From positions 1-57,117 of the forward strand of contig NZ_SLZZ01000022.1 of assembly GCF_004346165.1 (NCBI RefSeq): 57,117 bases of DNA, in the 5' to 3' direction. Made by a program: the position numbers and the translations under genes. Below are positions 8,316 through 17,009 of this stretch, piece by piece. Position 1 is the stretch's first letter; every line of letters starts with the position of its first letter. This DNA comes from Muricomes intestini. Its GTDB lineage: Bacteria > Bacillota > Clostridia > Lachnospirales > Lachnospiraceae. The notes under the pieces are model-generated. The model worked only from the letters and a program-made list of their open reading frames with translations. It was not told where the DNA came from and ran no database searches.

Positions 8316-8488
8316 CCATGTGTCCTCCTCGTTGTATGTATGTCTTATTTTATCATAAAAGTAAAAATACGCAAGAGAAGAGAGTGCAATCATTGATACA
8401 ATTTTACCTATTTTGTTGTTCCTTATAAATTCCTTAGAATTGCTGTTTATTATAAAGCAGTAAGGAAAAAGGTGTTAGGAGGATGAAA

Positions 8489-9199
8489 ATGCAGGATTTT
8501 ATTTTAGAGACAAGAGGGGTGTGTAAATCTTTCCACGGTCAGATGGTTTTGGATCATATTTCACTGATGATACCGGAGGGGTGTGTCTATGGGCTGCTTG
8601 GGCCTAATGGGGCGGGAAAGTCTACTCTGTTGAAAATGTTTTCGGGCATGCTGCGTCCGGATGAGGGTGAGATTTTATTTGAAGGAGAGCAGTGGTCCAG
8701 ACAATGTCTTGTTAAAACGGGGCTCCTAATTGAGCAGCCGTCATTATATGAGAATCTGACAGCCAGGGAGAATCTGGAGGTCAGAAGGCTGCTTTTAGGG
8801 GAGCCTCGGGGGCGTATTGACGAAGTGCTGGATATTGTAGATTTGAAGGATACTAAAAAGAAGCGGGCAGGACAGTTTTCCATGGGGATGAAACAGAGGC
8901 TGGGAATCGCGGCAGCTCTTTTAAATCATCCCCGGCTGTTGATTCTGGATGAACCCGCAAATGGTTTGGATCCATTTGGAATCCAGGAGCTAAGAGAACT
9001 GATCCGTGGATTTGCGGCACAGGGGATAACGGTGATTGTTTCCAGCCATATTTTAAGCGAGGTGGAGCAGATAGCCAATTATATTGGAATTATATCAGAA
9101 GGTGTCCTCGGTTATCAGGGCGGTATGAAGCAGGGAGAAGACCTGGAACAACTTTTTACAGAAGTAGTGAAGAAGAACAGGAGGAAAGCGATATGTTGA
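8489..9199 (+). CDS. Lantibiotic-immunity type ABC transporter ATPase (LanF-like)
   Basis: A 236-residue ABC ATPase. Walker A 'GPNGAGKST' is at residues 38-46, the signature 'SMGMKQR' at 131-137 and Walker B 'LLILDEP' at 150-156, followed by 'NGLDP'. Where most ABC proteins have a Q-loop glutamine, this one reads 'LLIEQPSLYENLTA' with Glu82, matching the E-loop known for lantibiotic self-immunity ATPases (NukF, NisF type). It starts a five-gene run with two membrane subunits, a response regulator and a kinase, with overlapping or closely spaced starts. ATG 8489 sits six bases after AGGAGG; ATG 8483 abuts it. It should energise export of a peptide from the membrane. Confidence 0.88.
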   Translation: MQDFILETRGVCKSFHGQMVLDHISLMIPEGCVYGLLGPNGAGKSTLLKMFSGMLRPDEGEILFEGEQWSRQCLVKTGLLIEQPSLYENLTARENLEVRRLLLGEPRGRIDEVLDIVDLKDTKKKRAGQFSMGMKQRLGIAAALLNHPRLLILDEPANGLDPFGIQELRELIRGFAAQGITVIVSSHILSEVEQIANYIGIISEGVLGYQGGMKQGEDLEQLFTEVVKKNRRKAIC

Positions 9200-9972
9200 A
9201 GGCATATATAAAGGCAGAAAATCTGAAGCACACGCATACAGTCACTGCTAAGCTGTTTTGGCTGGTACCTTTATTCGCTATTGTGATACCTGTCTTTTTA
9301 TCAACACAGAATGCGGGTTATTATTACCAGATGAACCAGTTCAACTGGTCTTATACCACGTTCTATCCCATGCTGCTTCTTTTGAGTGCGGCTTTTGCTG
9401 TTCAGAGGGAGAAAAAACTGAAGAACCGAGTAATCAGTGCATTGCCTATTGATTTGAAAAAGGTGTGGGCTGCAAAGGCTGCATACATCTTAAAGACATT
9501 GGCTGTGGCAGCAATCATCATTTATGCCGCGGAGGAAACAATCAGCCGGATATTTGCCGCAGGAGGCAGCAGGACGATTTCCGGGACAGCCGGCTTTGAG
9601 GCGGTCCTGCTTTGGATTATCTTAATTATGTGGCAGATTCCGCTCTGGCTGTTCGTCTTTCATATATTGGGTTTTGCAGCAGGAATGATCCTGGGACTCG
9701 CAGGAAACATAGCATTAGGTGTTTTAGGTGCGTTATCAAAGTGGTGGCTGCTGAATCCATTTACCTATATCAATCGTCTGATGTGCCCGGTACTTAAGAT
9801 ATTGCCAAACAATCTTCCAGCAGTACCGGAGAGCCAGACTTATTTTGAGGGAGTACTAAACCCCAATGTCATACCTCGGGGAATTGTAGCGTCTCTGCTA
9901 TTATTTATTGTTTTATATATACTGACTGCCAAATGGTATCAGAGAAAGGAGGAGACAGGATGGGAAAATTAG
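9193..9972 (+). CDS. Lantibiotic-immunity ABC permease, MutE/EpiE-like (LanE)
   Basis: A 259-residue membrane protein with about six hydrophobic segments. The N-terminus 'AENLKHTHTVTAKLFWLVPLFAIVIPVFL' matches the start of MutE/EpiE permeases (a Lys/His-rich lead, then a first membrane helix), followed by 'NWSYTTFYPMLLLLSAAFAVQREKK'. It overlaps the ATPase gene by 7 nt and is overlapped by the next gene by 13 nt, so the three should form one transporter. AGGAGG lies eight bases before the ATG. Confidence 0.83.
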   Translation: MLKAYIKAENLKHTHTVTAKLFWLVPLFAIVIPVFLSTQNAGYYYQMNQFNWSYTTFYPMLLLLSAAFAVQREKKLKNRVISALPIDLKKVWAAKAAYILKTLAVAAIIIYAAEETISRIFAAGGSRTISGTAGFEAVLLWIILIMWQIPLWLFVFHILGFAAGMILGLAGNIALGVLGALSKWWLLNPFTYINRLMCPVLKILPNNLPAVPESQTYFEGVLNPNVIPRGIVASLLLFIVLYILTAKWYQRKEETGWEN

Positions 9973-10721
9973 GACGGGCTATGGCATCCGAGTTTTTAAA
10001 AATGCGCAGAACATGGATTCTATGGATACACCTTGTAATGCCTGTGACAGGAATTACCATATTTCTTCTTTATTATCACTACACAGGCTGGAATGACTGG
10101 GGAAAAATTTCCGGTTACCTGGAGGTTTTAGCTGTGGTCTGCCCTACTCTTGTGGGTATCATCTGTGCTCTGGCAGCGGATCAGGAAAAAGAAGCCGGAC
10201 ACCTGCAAAATCTTTTTGGTGTGACAAAGAGCAGATGTTTTATTATGGCAGAAAAGTTAGCCGTATTGCTTATCTGTAACCTGGCTGCTCTCTTTCTTGC
10301 CACGGCAGGATTCGGCATCGGTTTTGGCGGCGGAGAATCCAACCTGAAGCTTCCGGCGAATTTTTACTTAATAATGGCCATGCTTTTGTGGCTGCCTCAG
10401 TTTTTTGCCTACTGCTTTCATTTATATCTTGGGCTGCGTTTTTCAAAAGGTATTACAATCGGGGCTGGAATCGTGGGAAGTCTTCTGGCGGCGCTTTTTT
10501 TGACCGGAATGGGGGACGAAATCTGGATATTTTTCCCCTGTGCCTGGGCAGGACGCTTTACGATGTATTACATTTCGTATATCCGGGGAAATATAAATAT
10601 ATCTTTCTTGACGGACCAGGCAAAAGTTGGAATAATACTGGTAGGGCTTCTTACTTTGGCAGGGGGCGTGCTGTTCTTTGTATGGGTACATGTTTACGAG
10701 GGCAGCAGGATAGAAGACTGA
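9960..10721 (+). CDS. Lantibiotic-immunity ABC permease, MutG-like (LanG)
   Basis: A 253-residue membrane protein with about six hydrophobic segments, beginning 'LGRAMASEFLKMRRTWILWIHLVMPV', the typical lead of MutG/EpiG-type permeases. 'AADQEKEAGHLQNLFGVTKSR' is the conserved cytoplasmic loop after the second helix. ATG 9960 has AAAGGAGG at good spacing and lies inside the end of the LanE-like gene; a longer frame from 9933 has no ribosome site. It pairs with the LanE-like subunit to form the membrane channel of the LanFEG-type transporter. Confidence 0.83.
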   Translation: MGKLGRAMASEFLKMRRTWILWIHLVMPVTGITIFLLYYHYTGWNDWGKISGYLEVLAVVCPTLVGIICALAADQEKEAGHLQNLFGVTKSRCFIMAEKLAVLLICNLAALFLATAGFGIGFGGGESNLKLPANFYLIMAMLLWLPQFFAYCFHLYLGLRFSKGITIGAGIVGSLLAALFLTGMGDEIWIFFPCAWAGRFTMYYISYIRGNINISFLTDQAKVGIILVGLLTLAGGVLFFVWVHVYEGSRIED

Positions 10722-10755
10722 CGATCAAACTGAATGTTTAGAGAGGGAAAGTGCT

Positions 10756-11415
10756 ATGGCGTATATTCTGGCAGTAGATGATGACAAAGCGATTCTGGCG
10801 TTAATCCGCCGCGCTCTGGAAAAGGACGGACATACGGTAACGGTCTGCGAAAGTGCCGGGGAAGTGGATACATTGTTTTTAAGCAGATATGATTTGATTC
10901 TGCTGGATATTATGATGCCGGGCACAGACGGAATCAGTTTCTGCCGGGATATCCGCAGCCAGGTGGACTGCCCCTTACTTTTTCTGACCGCAAGAACAGA
11001 TGAAAGTAGTATTATGAATGCTCTTGGCTCAGGTGCAGATGATTACATTATGAAACCTTTTGGGATTGGAGAACTAAGGGCAAGGGTACAGGCTCATTTG
11101 CGCCGGGAAAAGCGTGAGAAGAAGAATGCTGTACAGATATCGGGAGTCTTGTTTGACCTTGCGGGAAAGCAGGCTGAAATCGAAAACCACTTGGTGCCGC
11201 TGACGAAAAGTGAATACGAGATCAGTGAATATCTGGCTCTCAATCACGGCCAGGTATTTTCCAAGGAGCAGGTTTTCGAGAAGGTATTCGGCTATGAAAG
11301 AGATTCAGATGTGACGGCAATCACAGAGCACGTGAAAAACATACGGGCAAAGTTTGCGGAATACAAAATGAACCCAATAGAGACAGTATGGGGGATTGGA
11401 TATAAATGGAAGTAA
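10756..11415 (+). CDS. OmpR-family response regulator of the immunity transporter operon
   Basis: A 219-residue two-domain regulator. The receiver domain has the acidic pair in 'AVDDD' (residues 6-10), the phosphoryl-acceptor Asp51 in 'LLDIMMPG', Thr in 'FLTA' and Lys in 'MKPFG'. The C-terminal winged-helix part ends 'ITEHVKNIRAKF...IETVWGIGYKWK', typical of the OmpR/PhoB type. It follows the LanFEG-like genes by 34 nt and overlaps the kinase gene by 10 nt, resembling LanR/LanK arrangements. It probably activates the operon when the paired kinase senses a peptide or envelope stress. Confidence 0.92.
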   Translation: MAYILAVDDDKAILALIRRALEKDGHTVTVCESAGEVDTLFLSRYDLILLDIMMPGTDGISFCRDIRSQVDCPLLFLTARTDESSIMNALGSGADDYIMKPFGIGELRARVQAHLRREKREKKNAVQISGVLFDLAGKQAEIENHLVPLTKSEYEISEYLALNHGQVFSKEQVFEKVFGYERDSDVTAITEHVKNIRAKFAEYKMNPIETVWGIGYKWK

Positions 11416-12770
11416 AGAAAAAAATAACATTACAATCTGTTTTCTGGCGCTTCTCTATTTGCCTTTTTGGACTGACGGCGGCAAGTTTACTGGCCTGCTG
11501 GATTATGATTTTCTTTCTCCCCCAGACAGGGGAGATCCTGCCGGCAAATTATAGTGAAAACATGCTGGAGGATAACCGGGAGGAAATTGAGAATGCCAAA
11601 ACTGTGACAGATGAATTAATACCGGACGGGTGCAGTTATGGGGTTTTTCAAACGGACGGAACTTATCTCTACGGAAATATGAATGAAAAAAATCAAAATA
11701 AAATGTGGAATGAATATGCACGGGGGAGTTCCGGCAACCCAAATATGGGATATCTGAAATATTTCCAAAGGAAGGAAGAGGTTTGTATTGCTGCATATCG
11801 TCTAAAAGCAGAATTTGTAAATCCTCTTCTCAGGAAATGGCTGCCTGGTTTTCCCGAAACGGTTCTAATTCTGATCCTGCTGATATTTTTGATTGGGATT
11901 GTTCTTCTGAGCCGAAAATTTGGGAATATTGTCGGAAGAGAGTTAAAATCGGTTAAGCAGGTGACGGAAAAGGTAAGACTTAAGGATCTGGAATTTGAAA
12001 AGCCGGATACAAGGATTCGGGAGGTTGACGAGGTTATGGAGTCTCTGGAGAAGATGAGGGAGGCTCTGGAAGCTTCTCTGAAGGCACAGTGGAAAATGGA
12101 AGAGGCGCGCAGACAGCAGATAGGCGCACTGATTCATGATATTAAGACACCCTTGACTGTTATACGGGGAAATGCGCAGCTTATGCAGGAGGCTGAATCG
12201 GCTGAGGAAGCCCGGGAATGCGAAGAATACATTTTACAGGAGACAGGACGGATTGAAGAGTATATACAGATTCTGCAGAGAATGCTGCAGTCGGAGGAAG
12301 GGTCACAGTTTCAGAAAGAAAAAGTAGATGTAAGACAGACTGCCGAAGCATTTGCAGCAAGTGCGAAAATGCTTGCGGAGGCAAACCATCAGAATCTGGA
12401 GGTTGTAATTTCTTCCATTCCAGATTATATTAAAAGTAACAGACAGCTTCTTCTAAGGGCCTGGGAGAATCTGCTTTCCAACGCTCTGGAATATACACCG
12501 GCGGGAGGGGATATCTGTATTTCTATAAAAGAGGAGAGCGGTAAACTTTTATTTGCAATAGAAGACAGCGGCCTGGGGTTTACAGAAGAGGGCATACGCA
12601 GGGGAACGCAGCAGTTTTATCAGGGCGATAAAAGCAGGAATTCCCGGAACCATTATGGTGTGGGACTGTTTATGGTAGATTCGTTTGTGAAGCATCAGGG
12701 CGGGAGACTGACACTGGAAAATTCTCCAAGAACAAAGGGTGCACTTGTCCGTCTGGAAATCAATATGTGA
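11406..12770 (+). CDS. Sensor histidine kinase of the immunity transporter operon
   Basis: A 454-residue membrane kinase. It has two membrane segments (about residues 14-37 and 151-169) flanking an extracellular sensor of roughly 110 residues, and a HAMP-like linker. The H-box 'ALIHDIKTPLTVIRGN' carries His244, the N-box is 'ENLLSNALEYTP', the G1 box 'EDSGLGF' and the G2 box 'YGVGLFMV'. The sizeable outside loop differs from the loop-less BceS-type kinases. It overlaps the regulator gene by 10 nt, so the two are translationally coupled and form one two-component system. Confidence 0.92.
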   Translation: MEVKKKITLQSVFWRFSICLFGLTAASLLACWIMIFFLPQTGEILPANYSENMLEDNREEIENAKTVTDELIPDGCSYGVFQTDGTYLYGNMNEKNQNKMWNEYARGSSGNPNMGYLKYFQRKEEVCIAAYRLKAEFVNPLLRKWLPGFPETVLILILLIFLIGIVLLSRKFGNIVGRELKSVKQVTEKVRLKDLEFEKPDTRIREVDEVMESLEKMREALEASLKAQWKMEEARRQQIGALIHDIKTPLTVIRGNAQLMQEAESAEEARECEEYILQETGRIEEYIQILQRMLQSEEGSQFQKEKVDVRQTAEAFAASAKMLAEANHQNLEVVISSIPDYIKSNRQLLLRAWENLLSNALEYTPAGGDICISIKEESGKLLFAIEDSGLGFTEEGIRRGTQQFYQGDKSRNSRNHYGVGLFMVDSFVKHQGGRLTLENSPRTKGALVRLEINM

Positions 12771-12849
12771 GATGAAGCGCAGCAAAATCGAGCTGATGGC
12801 TGAACTGTTACAGAGAATGAGGAAAAAGACTGATTATTCTATTAATGGG

Positions 12850-12879
12850 TTGACTTCTTTTAGGAAATTTGTGTACAAT
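12850..12879 (+). promoter_or_regulatory. Probable sigma-A promoter for the DUF1538/P-II genes
   Basis: TTGACT (12850-12855) and TACAAT (12874-12879) are 18 bases apart, about 80 bases before the TTG start at 12958 and after the end of the kinase gene. Confidence 0.55.
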
Positions 12880-12957
12880 AATAAAGACGGCCTGTTTGGG
12901 CCACTGTGCACAGGAAACTATGTTAATTGTAAAAACAGAAGAAAGGAAGATTCCCAT

Positions 12958-14448
12958 TTGAGTGTAATTATATCTAAACTAAAAGAAGTCCTGCTTTCCG
13001 TACTGCCTATCACGGCAATCGTGATTATACTTAATTTTACTTTGACACCTCTTGACAGACCGGTCATGCTTAGATTTCTTATCGGGGCACTTCTGGTTAT
13101 TATTGGACTGACTATATTTTTGCTTGGAGTTGATACGGGCATTACCCCAATTGGAAATACCATGGGAGCGGGAATGATAAAGCCGAATAAAGTTACTATT
13201 GTGGTGATCGCCGGTTTACTGCTTGGTTTCTTTATTTCCATTGCCGAACCCGATCTCCATATACTAGCCGGGCAGGTTGATTCGGTTACAGGCGGGTTAA
13301 TTTCGAAGGTGGCTATTCTTATTGTGGTATCCTTAGGCATTGCGGTAATGCTATCTATAGGGCTTGCCAGAATCGTTTATAATTTTCCACTCAATAAGCT
13401 GCTTACTATCTTATATGGCATTATTCTGATTCTTGCCATATTTACTTCTCCGGAATTTATAGCGGTAGCTTTTGATGCATCGGGAGCTACGACAGGGGCA
13501 TTGACGGTTCCGTTTATACTGGCTCTTGCAATAGGTGTTTCAAAATTAAAGAAAGATAGTAAATCTTCAGAGAAGGACAGTTTTGGTCTTGTTGGAATAT
13601 CCTCCACAGGTGCAATCTTTGGGGTTTTAATCATGAGCATTATCACGAAATCAGATAAAATTTCCGGCAGCCTCGAAATGTCCGGGACAGAATCATCAGC
13701 GGTTCTTGCACCATTTTTTCAGCAGGTTTCTACTATAGCAAAGGAAGTGCTGGTTGCTCTGGCTCCTATATTACTTATTTTTCTGGTATTTCAAAAAGTT
13801 TCGTTTAAGTTGTCAAAAACAAAAGTACGGAAGATATTGTTTGGAATATTATTTACCTTTATTGGACTGGTTCTGTTCCTGACGGGGGTAAATGCAGGAT
13901 TTATGGAGGTAGGGAGTATTGTAGGATATAAGCTGGCCTCTATGGACAGCCCGGTATATGTTGTTTTAGTCGGACTTATACTCGGTATGGTCACGATTCT
14001 TGCAGAGCCGGCAGTCTATGTACTGACTCATCAGATCGAGGAAGTGACAAGCGGATATGTAAAAAGAAAGGTAGTAATGGTATCCCTGGCTCTGGGTGTA
14101 GCATTAGCTGTTGCCTTGTCCGTTATAAGAATTTTGATTCCGGGAATAAAGTTGTGGCATTATTTACTGCCGGGGTTTATTATATCAATAGTGCTGTCAT
14201 ATTTTGTGCCGGAGTTGTTTGTGGGTATTGCCTTCGACTCGGGAGGTGTAGCTTCGGGACCGATGACCGCTACGTTTATTCTGGCATTTGCTCAGGGCGT
14301 TGCTGAATCCATAGAAGGAGCAAATGTATTGGTAGATGGATTCGGTGTGATTGCAATGGTTGCAATGACTCCTATAATAGCGCTTCAGATATTGGGTCTT
14401 ATTTTTAAGATGAAATCCAAAAAAGGAGGACTGGAGAATAATGGATGA
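12958..14448 (+). CDS. DUF1538 integral membrane protein, internally duplicated
   Basis: A 496-residue, very hydrophobic protein of about 12 or more membrane segments built from two related halves. Matching motifs recur in the same order: 'GVDTGITPIGNTMG' / 'GVNAGFMEVGSIVG', 'GLLLGFFISIAEPDLHIL' / 'GLILGMVTILAEPAVYVL' and 'FDASGATTGALTVPFILALAIG' / 'FDSGGVASGPMTATFILAFAQG'. This is the DUF1538 pattern. The conserved AEP and FDSGG motifs inside the membrane suggest a transporter or channel, but no substrate is established to my knowledge. The TTG start at 12958 is chosen because AAAGGAAG lies eight bases upstream and the longer frame from 12739 runs into the kinase gene. It overlaps the P-II gene by 8 nt. 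Confidence 0.85.
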   Translation: MSVIISKLKEVLLSVLPITAIVIILNFTLTPLDRPVMLRFLIGALLVIIGLTIFLLGVDTGITPIGNTMGAGMIKPNKVTIVVIAGLLLGFFISIAEPDLHILAGQVDSVTGGLISKVAILIVVSLGIAVMLSIGLARIVYNFPLNKLLTILYGIILILAIFTSPEFIAVAFDASGATTGALTVPFILALAIGVSKLKKDSKSSEKDSFGLVGISSTGAIFGVLIMSIITKSDKISGSLEMSGTESSAVLAPFFQQVSTIAKEVLVALAPILLIFLVFQKVSFKLSKTKVRKILFGILFTFIGLVLFLTGVNAGFMEVGSIVGYKLASMDSPVYVVLVGLILGMVTILAEPAVYVLTHQIEEVTSGYVKRKVVMVSLALGVALAVALSVIRILIPGIKLWHYLLPGFIISIVLSYFVPELFVGIAFDSGGVASGPMTATFILAFAQGVAESIEGANVLVDGFGVIAMVAMTPIIALQILGLIFKMKSKKGGLENNG

Positions 14449-15100
14449 TAAGCTGAATATTGAGCTGATCTGCATGATTGTAAATTACGATTGGGGCAGC
14501 AGAGTAATAAAATCAGCAAAGCGATGCGGTGTTTCCGGCGGGACAGTCACGCTGGGAAGGGGTGCTGCAGGAAGCGGCCTTCTGGATTTTCTGGGACTTG
14601 CCGAGGTGAGAAAAGAGATTGTCTATATGGCTGCTGAGAGGGAAGTCGCTTATATGGCGCTGGAAGAACTTAATAAAGAATATCAGTTCCACAGACCAAA
14701 TCATGGGATAGCTTTTTCAACATCTATCTGTGGTATTCTTGGAACGAAGCATATTGTATGCAGGAATAATAAAGAAGAAAGAGGTGCAGAGAACCCTATG
14801 TATCATGTCATCACAGTCATTGTAGATAAGGGGAAGGCCGAAGATGTAATTACCGCGGCCACGAAAGCCGGCTCTAAGGGCGGCACTATCATGAATGCCA
14901 GGGGCTCAGGAATTCACGAGACGAGAAAATTATTTTCCATGGACATTGAGCCGGAGAAAGAGATTGTCATCATATTGTCAGAGACAGATAAAACGGAAGA
15001 GATCACTTCCATGATCAAAGATCAGCTTAATATGGATGAGCCCGGGAATGGGATTATCTATGTACAAAATGCTAATAAAACTTATGGAATCTATAAATAA
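14441..15100 (+). CDS. Tandem double P-II family signalling protein
   Basis: A 219-residue protein made of two P-II (GlnB-like) domains, about residues 1-108 and 118-219. Each starts with a beta strand ('ELICMIVNYDWGSRVIKSAKRCGVSGGTVTLGRG' and 'HVITVIVDKGKAEDVITAATKAGSKGGTIMNARGSG') and carries a glycine-rich B-loop used for ATP/ADP binding. The first copy lacks a canonical T-loop tyrosine context. P-II proteins sense nucleotides and small effectors and bind membrane transporters. The 8-nt overlap with the DUF1538 gene strongly suggests this one gates that protein. P-II domains normally trimerise as single chains, so a two-domain chain is unusual. Confidence 0.85.
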   Translation: MDDKLNIELICMIVNYDWGSRVIKSAKRCGVSGGTVTLGRGAAGSGLLDFLGLAEVRKEIVYMAAEREVAYMALEELNKEYQFHRPNHGIAFSTSICGILGTKHIVCRNNKEERGAENPMYHVITVIVDKGKAEDVITAATKAGSKGGTIMNARGSGIHETRKLFSMDIEPEKEIVIILSETDKTEEITSMIKDQLNMDEPGNGIIYVQNANKTYGIYK

Positions 15101-15157
15101 GAAAAATTTAAAATTAAATAAGAACTGAAAAGGAAGGATGCAGAGTAAAAAATATGA

Positions 15158-15179
15158 TTATGTTGTTTTAACAACATAA
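15158..15179. promoter_or_regulatory. Perfect 22-bp palindrome upstream of hcp, candidate operator
   Basis: TTATGTTGTT-TT-AACAACATAA is a 10+2+10 perfect inverted repeat about 75 bases before the hcp start. No U-tract follows on either strand, so it is not a terminator. It resembles dimer-binding sites of CRP/FNR-type or Rex-type redox regulators, which are known to control hcp in clostridia, but the exact regulator cannot be named. Confidence 0.55.
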
Positions 15180-15253
15180 AAAGAAATCTAAATCACGTAA
15201 ACTCTAATCATGTAATGAAAAACAATTTACAGAAATGAAAGGAGCAAGTGAGT

Positions 15254-16885
15254 ATGGAGAATAAGATGTTTTGTTTTCAATGTCAGGAAACAGTCGGATG
15301 TAAAGGCTGTACAAATGGCGGAGTATGTGGTAAAAAACCGAGAACAGCAAATCTGCAGGATTTATTAGTATATGCATCCCGTGGATTAAGTGAGGTGACC
15401 ACCCGTCTCAGAGAAGAAGAAACTGATGTTGAAAGAGCTGTAAATCATTTGGTGACAGATAATTTATTTACTACAATCACCAATGCCAATTTTGATGATG
15501 AAGCAATCATAGATAAGATTCAGAAAACAGTTGATACCACTAAGAAGCTAAGAAGTGAGCTGAAAAATCAGTCAGGTCTTACAGAGGCTGCTTTGTGGAA
15601 CGGGGACGGCGACTGGGATGAAAAAGCCAGTCAGGTCGGTGTTCTGGTTACTGAGAATGAGGATATACGCAGTTTAAGAGAATTAATCACTTATGGCCTG
15701 AAAGGTATGGCAGCTTATTTGTTCCATGCAGAAGCTTATGGACAGATTTTTCCTGAGATTGAAAGGTTCATGCAGGAAGCTTTGGCAAAAACACGTGATG
15801 ACAGCCTGAGTGTAGATGATTTGGTGGCATTGACCCTGGAGACAGGAAAAATTGGTGTGGATGCTATGGCAGCATTGGATGGAGCTAATACAGCAGCTTA
15901 TGGAAATCCTGAGATTACATCCGTGCCAATCGGCGTGGGCAAAAATCCCGGCATCCTGATTTCCGGACATGATCTCCATGATCTGGAGATGCTGCTGGAG
16001 CAGACACAGGGCACAGGGGTAGACGTGTATACACATTCTGAGATGTTACCGGGCCATTATTATCCGGCATTTAAGAAATATTCTAATTTTGTAGGAAATT
16101 ACGGAAATGCATGGTGGAAACAGAAAGAAGAATTTGACACCTTTAACGGTCCAATTCTGTTTACATCAAACTGCATTGTGCCTCCGAAGGACAGCTGTAA
16201 AGGCCGAATTTATACTTCGGGTGCATCAGGATTTCCGGGCTGTAAGCATATTCCGGAGGATGAGAACGGTAAGAAAGATTTCAGTGAGATCATCGAGCAT
16301 GCAAAGAAATGTCAGCCGCCTGTAGAAATAGAGACAGGAGAGATTGTCGGCGGATTTGCCCACAGTCAAGTTATCGCACTGGCAGATAAAATTGTAGATG
16401 CCGTAAAGTCAGGTGCTATTAAGAAGTTTGTAGTTATGGCAGGCTGTGACGGCCGTATGAAGTCACGCAGCTACTACACAGAATTTGCAGAGGCACTGCC
16501 TAAAGATGCAGTAATCCTGACGGCAGGCTGTGCAAAGTATAGATATAACAAGCTGAATCTGGGCGATATCGGAGGTATTCCCAGAGTACTGGATGCAGGT
16601 CAGTGCAACGATTCCTATTCACTGGCAGTCATTGCAATGAAATTGCAGGAAGTCTTTGGACTGGATGATATCAATGACCTCCCGATTATCTATAATATCG
16701 CATGGTATGAGCAAAAGGCTGTTATCGTTCTGTTAGCCCTGCTGTCCCTCGGCGTGAAGAACATCCACTTAGGACCGACACTGCCGGCCTTCTTGTCACC
16801 GAACGTCACAAAGGTTCTGGTAGACAATTTTGGAATCGCAGGAATTACAACTGTAGAAGACGACATGAAAGCATTTTTCGCATAA
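15254..16885 (+). CDS. hcp: Hydroxylamine reductase / hybrid cluster protein
   Basis: A 543-residue hybrid cluster protein. The N-terminal cysteines Cys7-x2-Cys10 ('CFQC') with Cys16-x2-Cys19 and Cys25 hold the cubane cluster. Downstream motifs for the hybrid Fe-S-O cluster include '[15 protein letters not shown]', '[12 protein letters not shown]', 'TSNCIVPP', '[13 protein letters not shown]', 'VMAGCDGR' and '[12 protein letters not shown]'. Hcp acts in the cytoplasm and is linked to NO and hydroxylamine detoxification. ATG 15254 is preferred over GTG 15248 because AAAGGAG is then nine bases away. The gene appears to be a single transcription unit, with a palindrome upstream and a terminator downstream. 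Confidence 0.96.
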   Translation: MENKMFCFQCQETVGCKGCTNGGVCGKKPRTANLQDLLVYASRGLSEVTTRLREEETDVERAVNHLVTDNLFTTITNANFDDEAIIDKIQKTVDTTKKLRSELKNQSGLTEAALWNGDGDWDEKASQVGVLVTENEDIRSLRELITYGLKGMAAYLFHAEAYGQIFPEIERFMQEALAKTRDDSLSVDDLVALTLETGKIGVDAMAALDGANTAAYGNPEITSVPIGVGKNPGILISGHDLHDLEMLLEQTQGTGVDVYTHSEMLPGHYYPAFKKYSNFVGNYGNAWWKQKEEFDTFNGPILFTSNCIVPPKDSCKGRIYTSGASGFPGCKHIPEDENGKKDFSEIIEHAKKCQPPVEIETGEIVGGFAHSQVIALADKIVDAVKSGAIKKFVVMAGCDGRMKSRSYYTEFAEALPKDAVILTAGCAKYRYNKLNLGDIGGIPRVLDAGQCNDSYSLAVIAMKLQEVFGLDDINDLPIIYNIAWYEQKAVIVLLALLSLGVKNIHLGPTLPAFLSPNVTKVLVDNFGIAGITTVEDDMKAFFA

Positions 16886-16914
16886 GTCAGATACCCCGCA
16901 GCAATAAATGCAGA

Positions 16915-16957
16915 GAGCGGATCTTGAAAATAAACAAGATTCGCTCCTTTTCTATTT
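16915..16957 (+). terminator. Terminator after hcp
   Basis: GAGCGGATCTTG pairs with CAAGATTCGCTC (one G-T pair) around an 8-base loop, then CTTTTCTATTTT follows. Confidence 0.85.
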
Positions 16958-16968
16958 TCATGTAGATA

Positions 16969-16977
16969 TGATATAAT
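16969..16977 (+). promoter_or_regulatory. Extended -10 promoter for the MoxR operon
   Basis: TGATATAAT is a perfect extended -10 box (TGn-TATAAT) 32 bases before the TTG start at 17010; no good -35 box is seen, which extended -10 promoters tolerate. Confidence 0.55.
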
Positions 16978-17009
16978 GATGTCAAATATGGCGCAGGGGA
17001 GGAATTTAT

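Noticed and set aside
8489-12770. Operon considered as BceAB-RS type bacitracin module
   Set aside because: There are two small six-helix permeases rather than one large FtsX-type permease, and the kinase has a sizeable external sensor, unlike BceS.
15158-15179. Palindrome considered as terminator of the double P-II gene
   Set aside because: No U-tract on either strand and an AT-rich stem; operator is the better reading.
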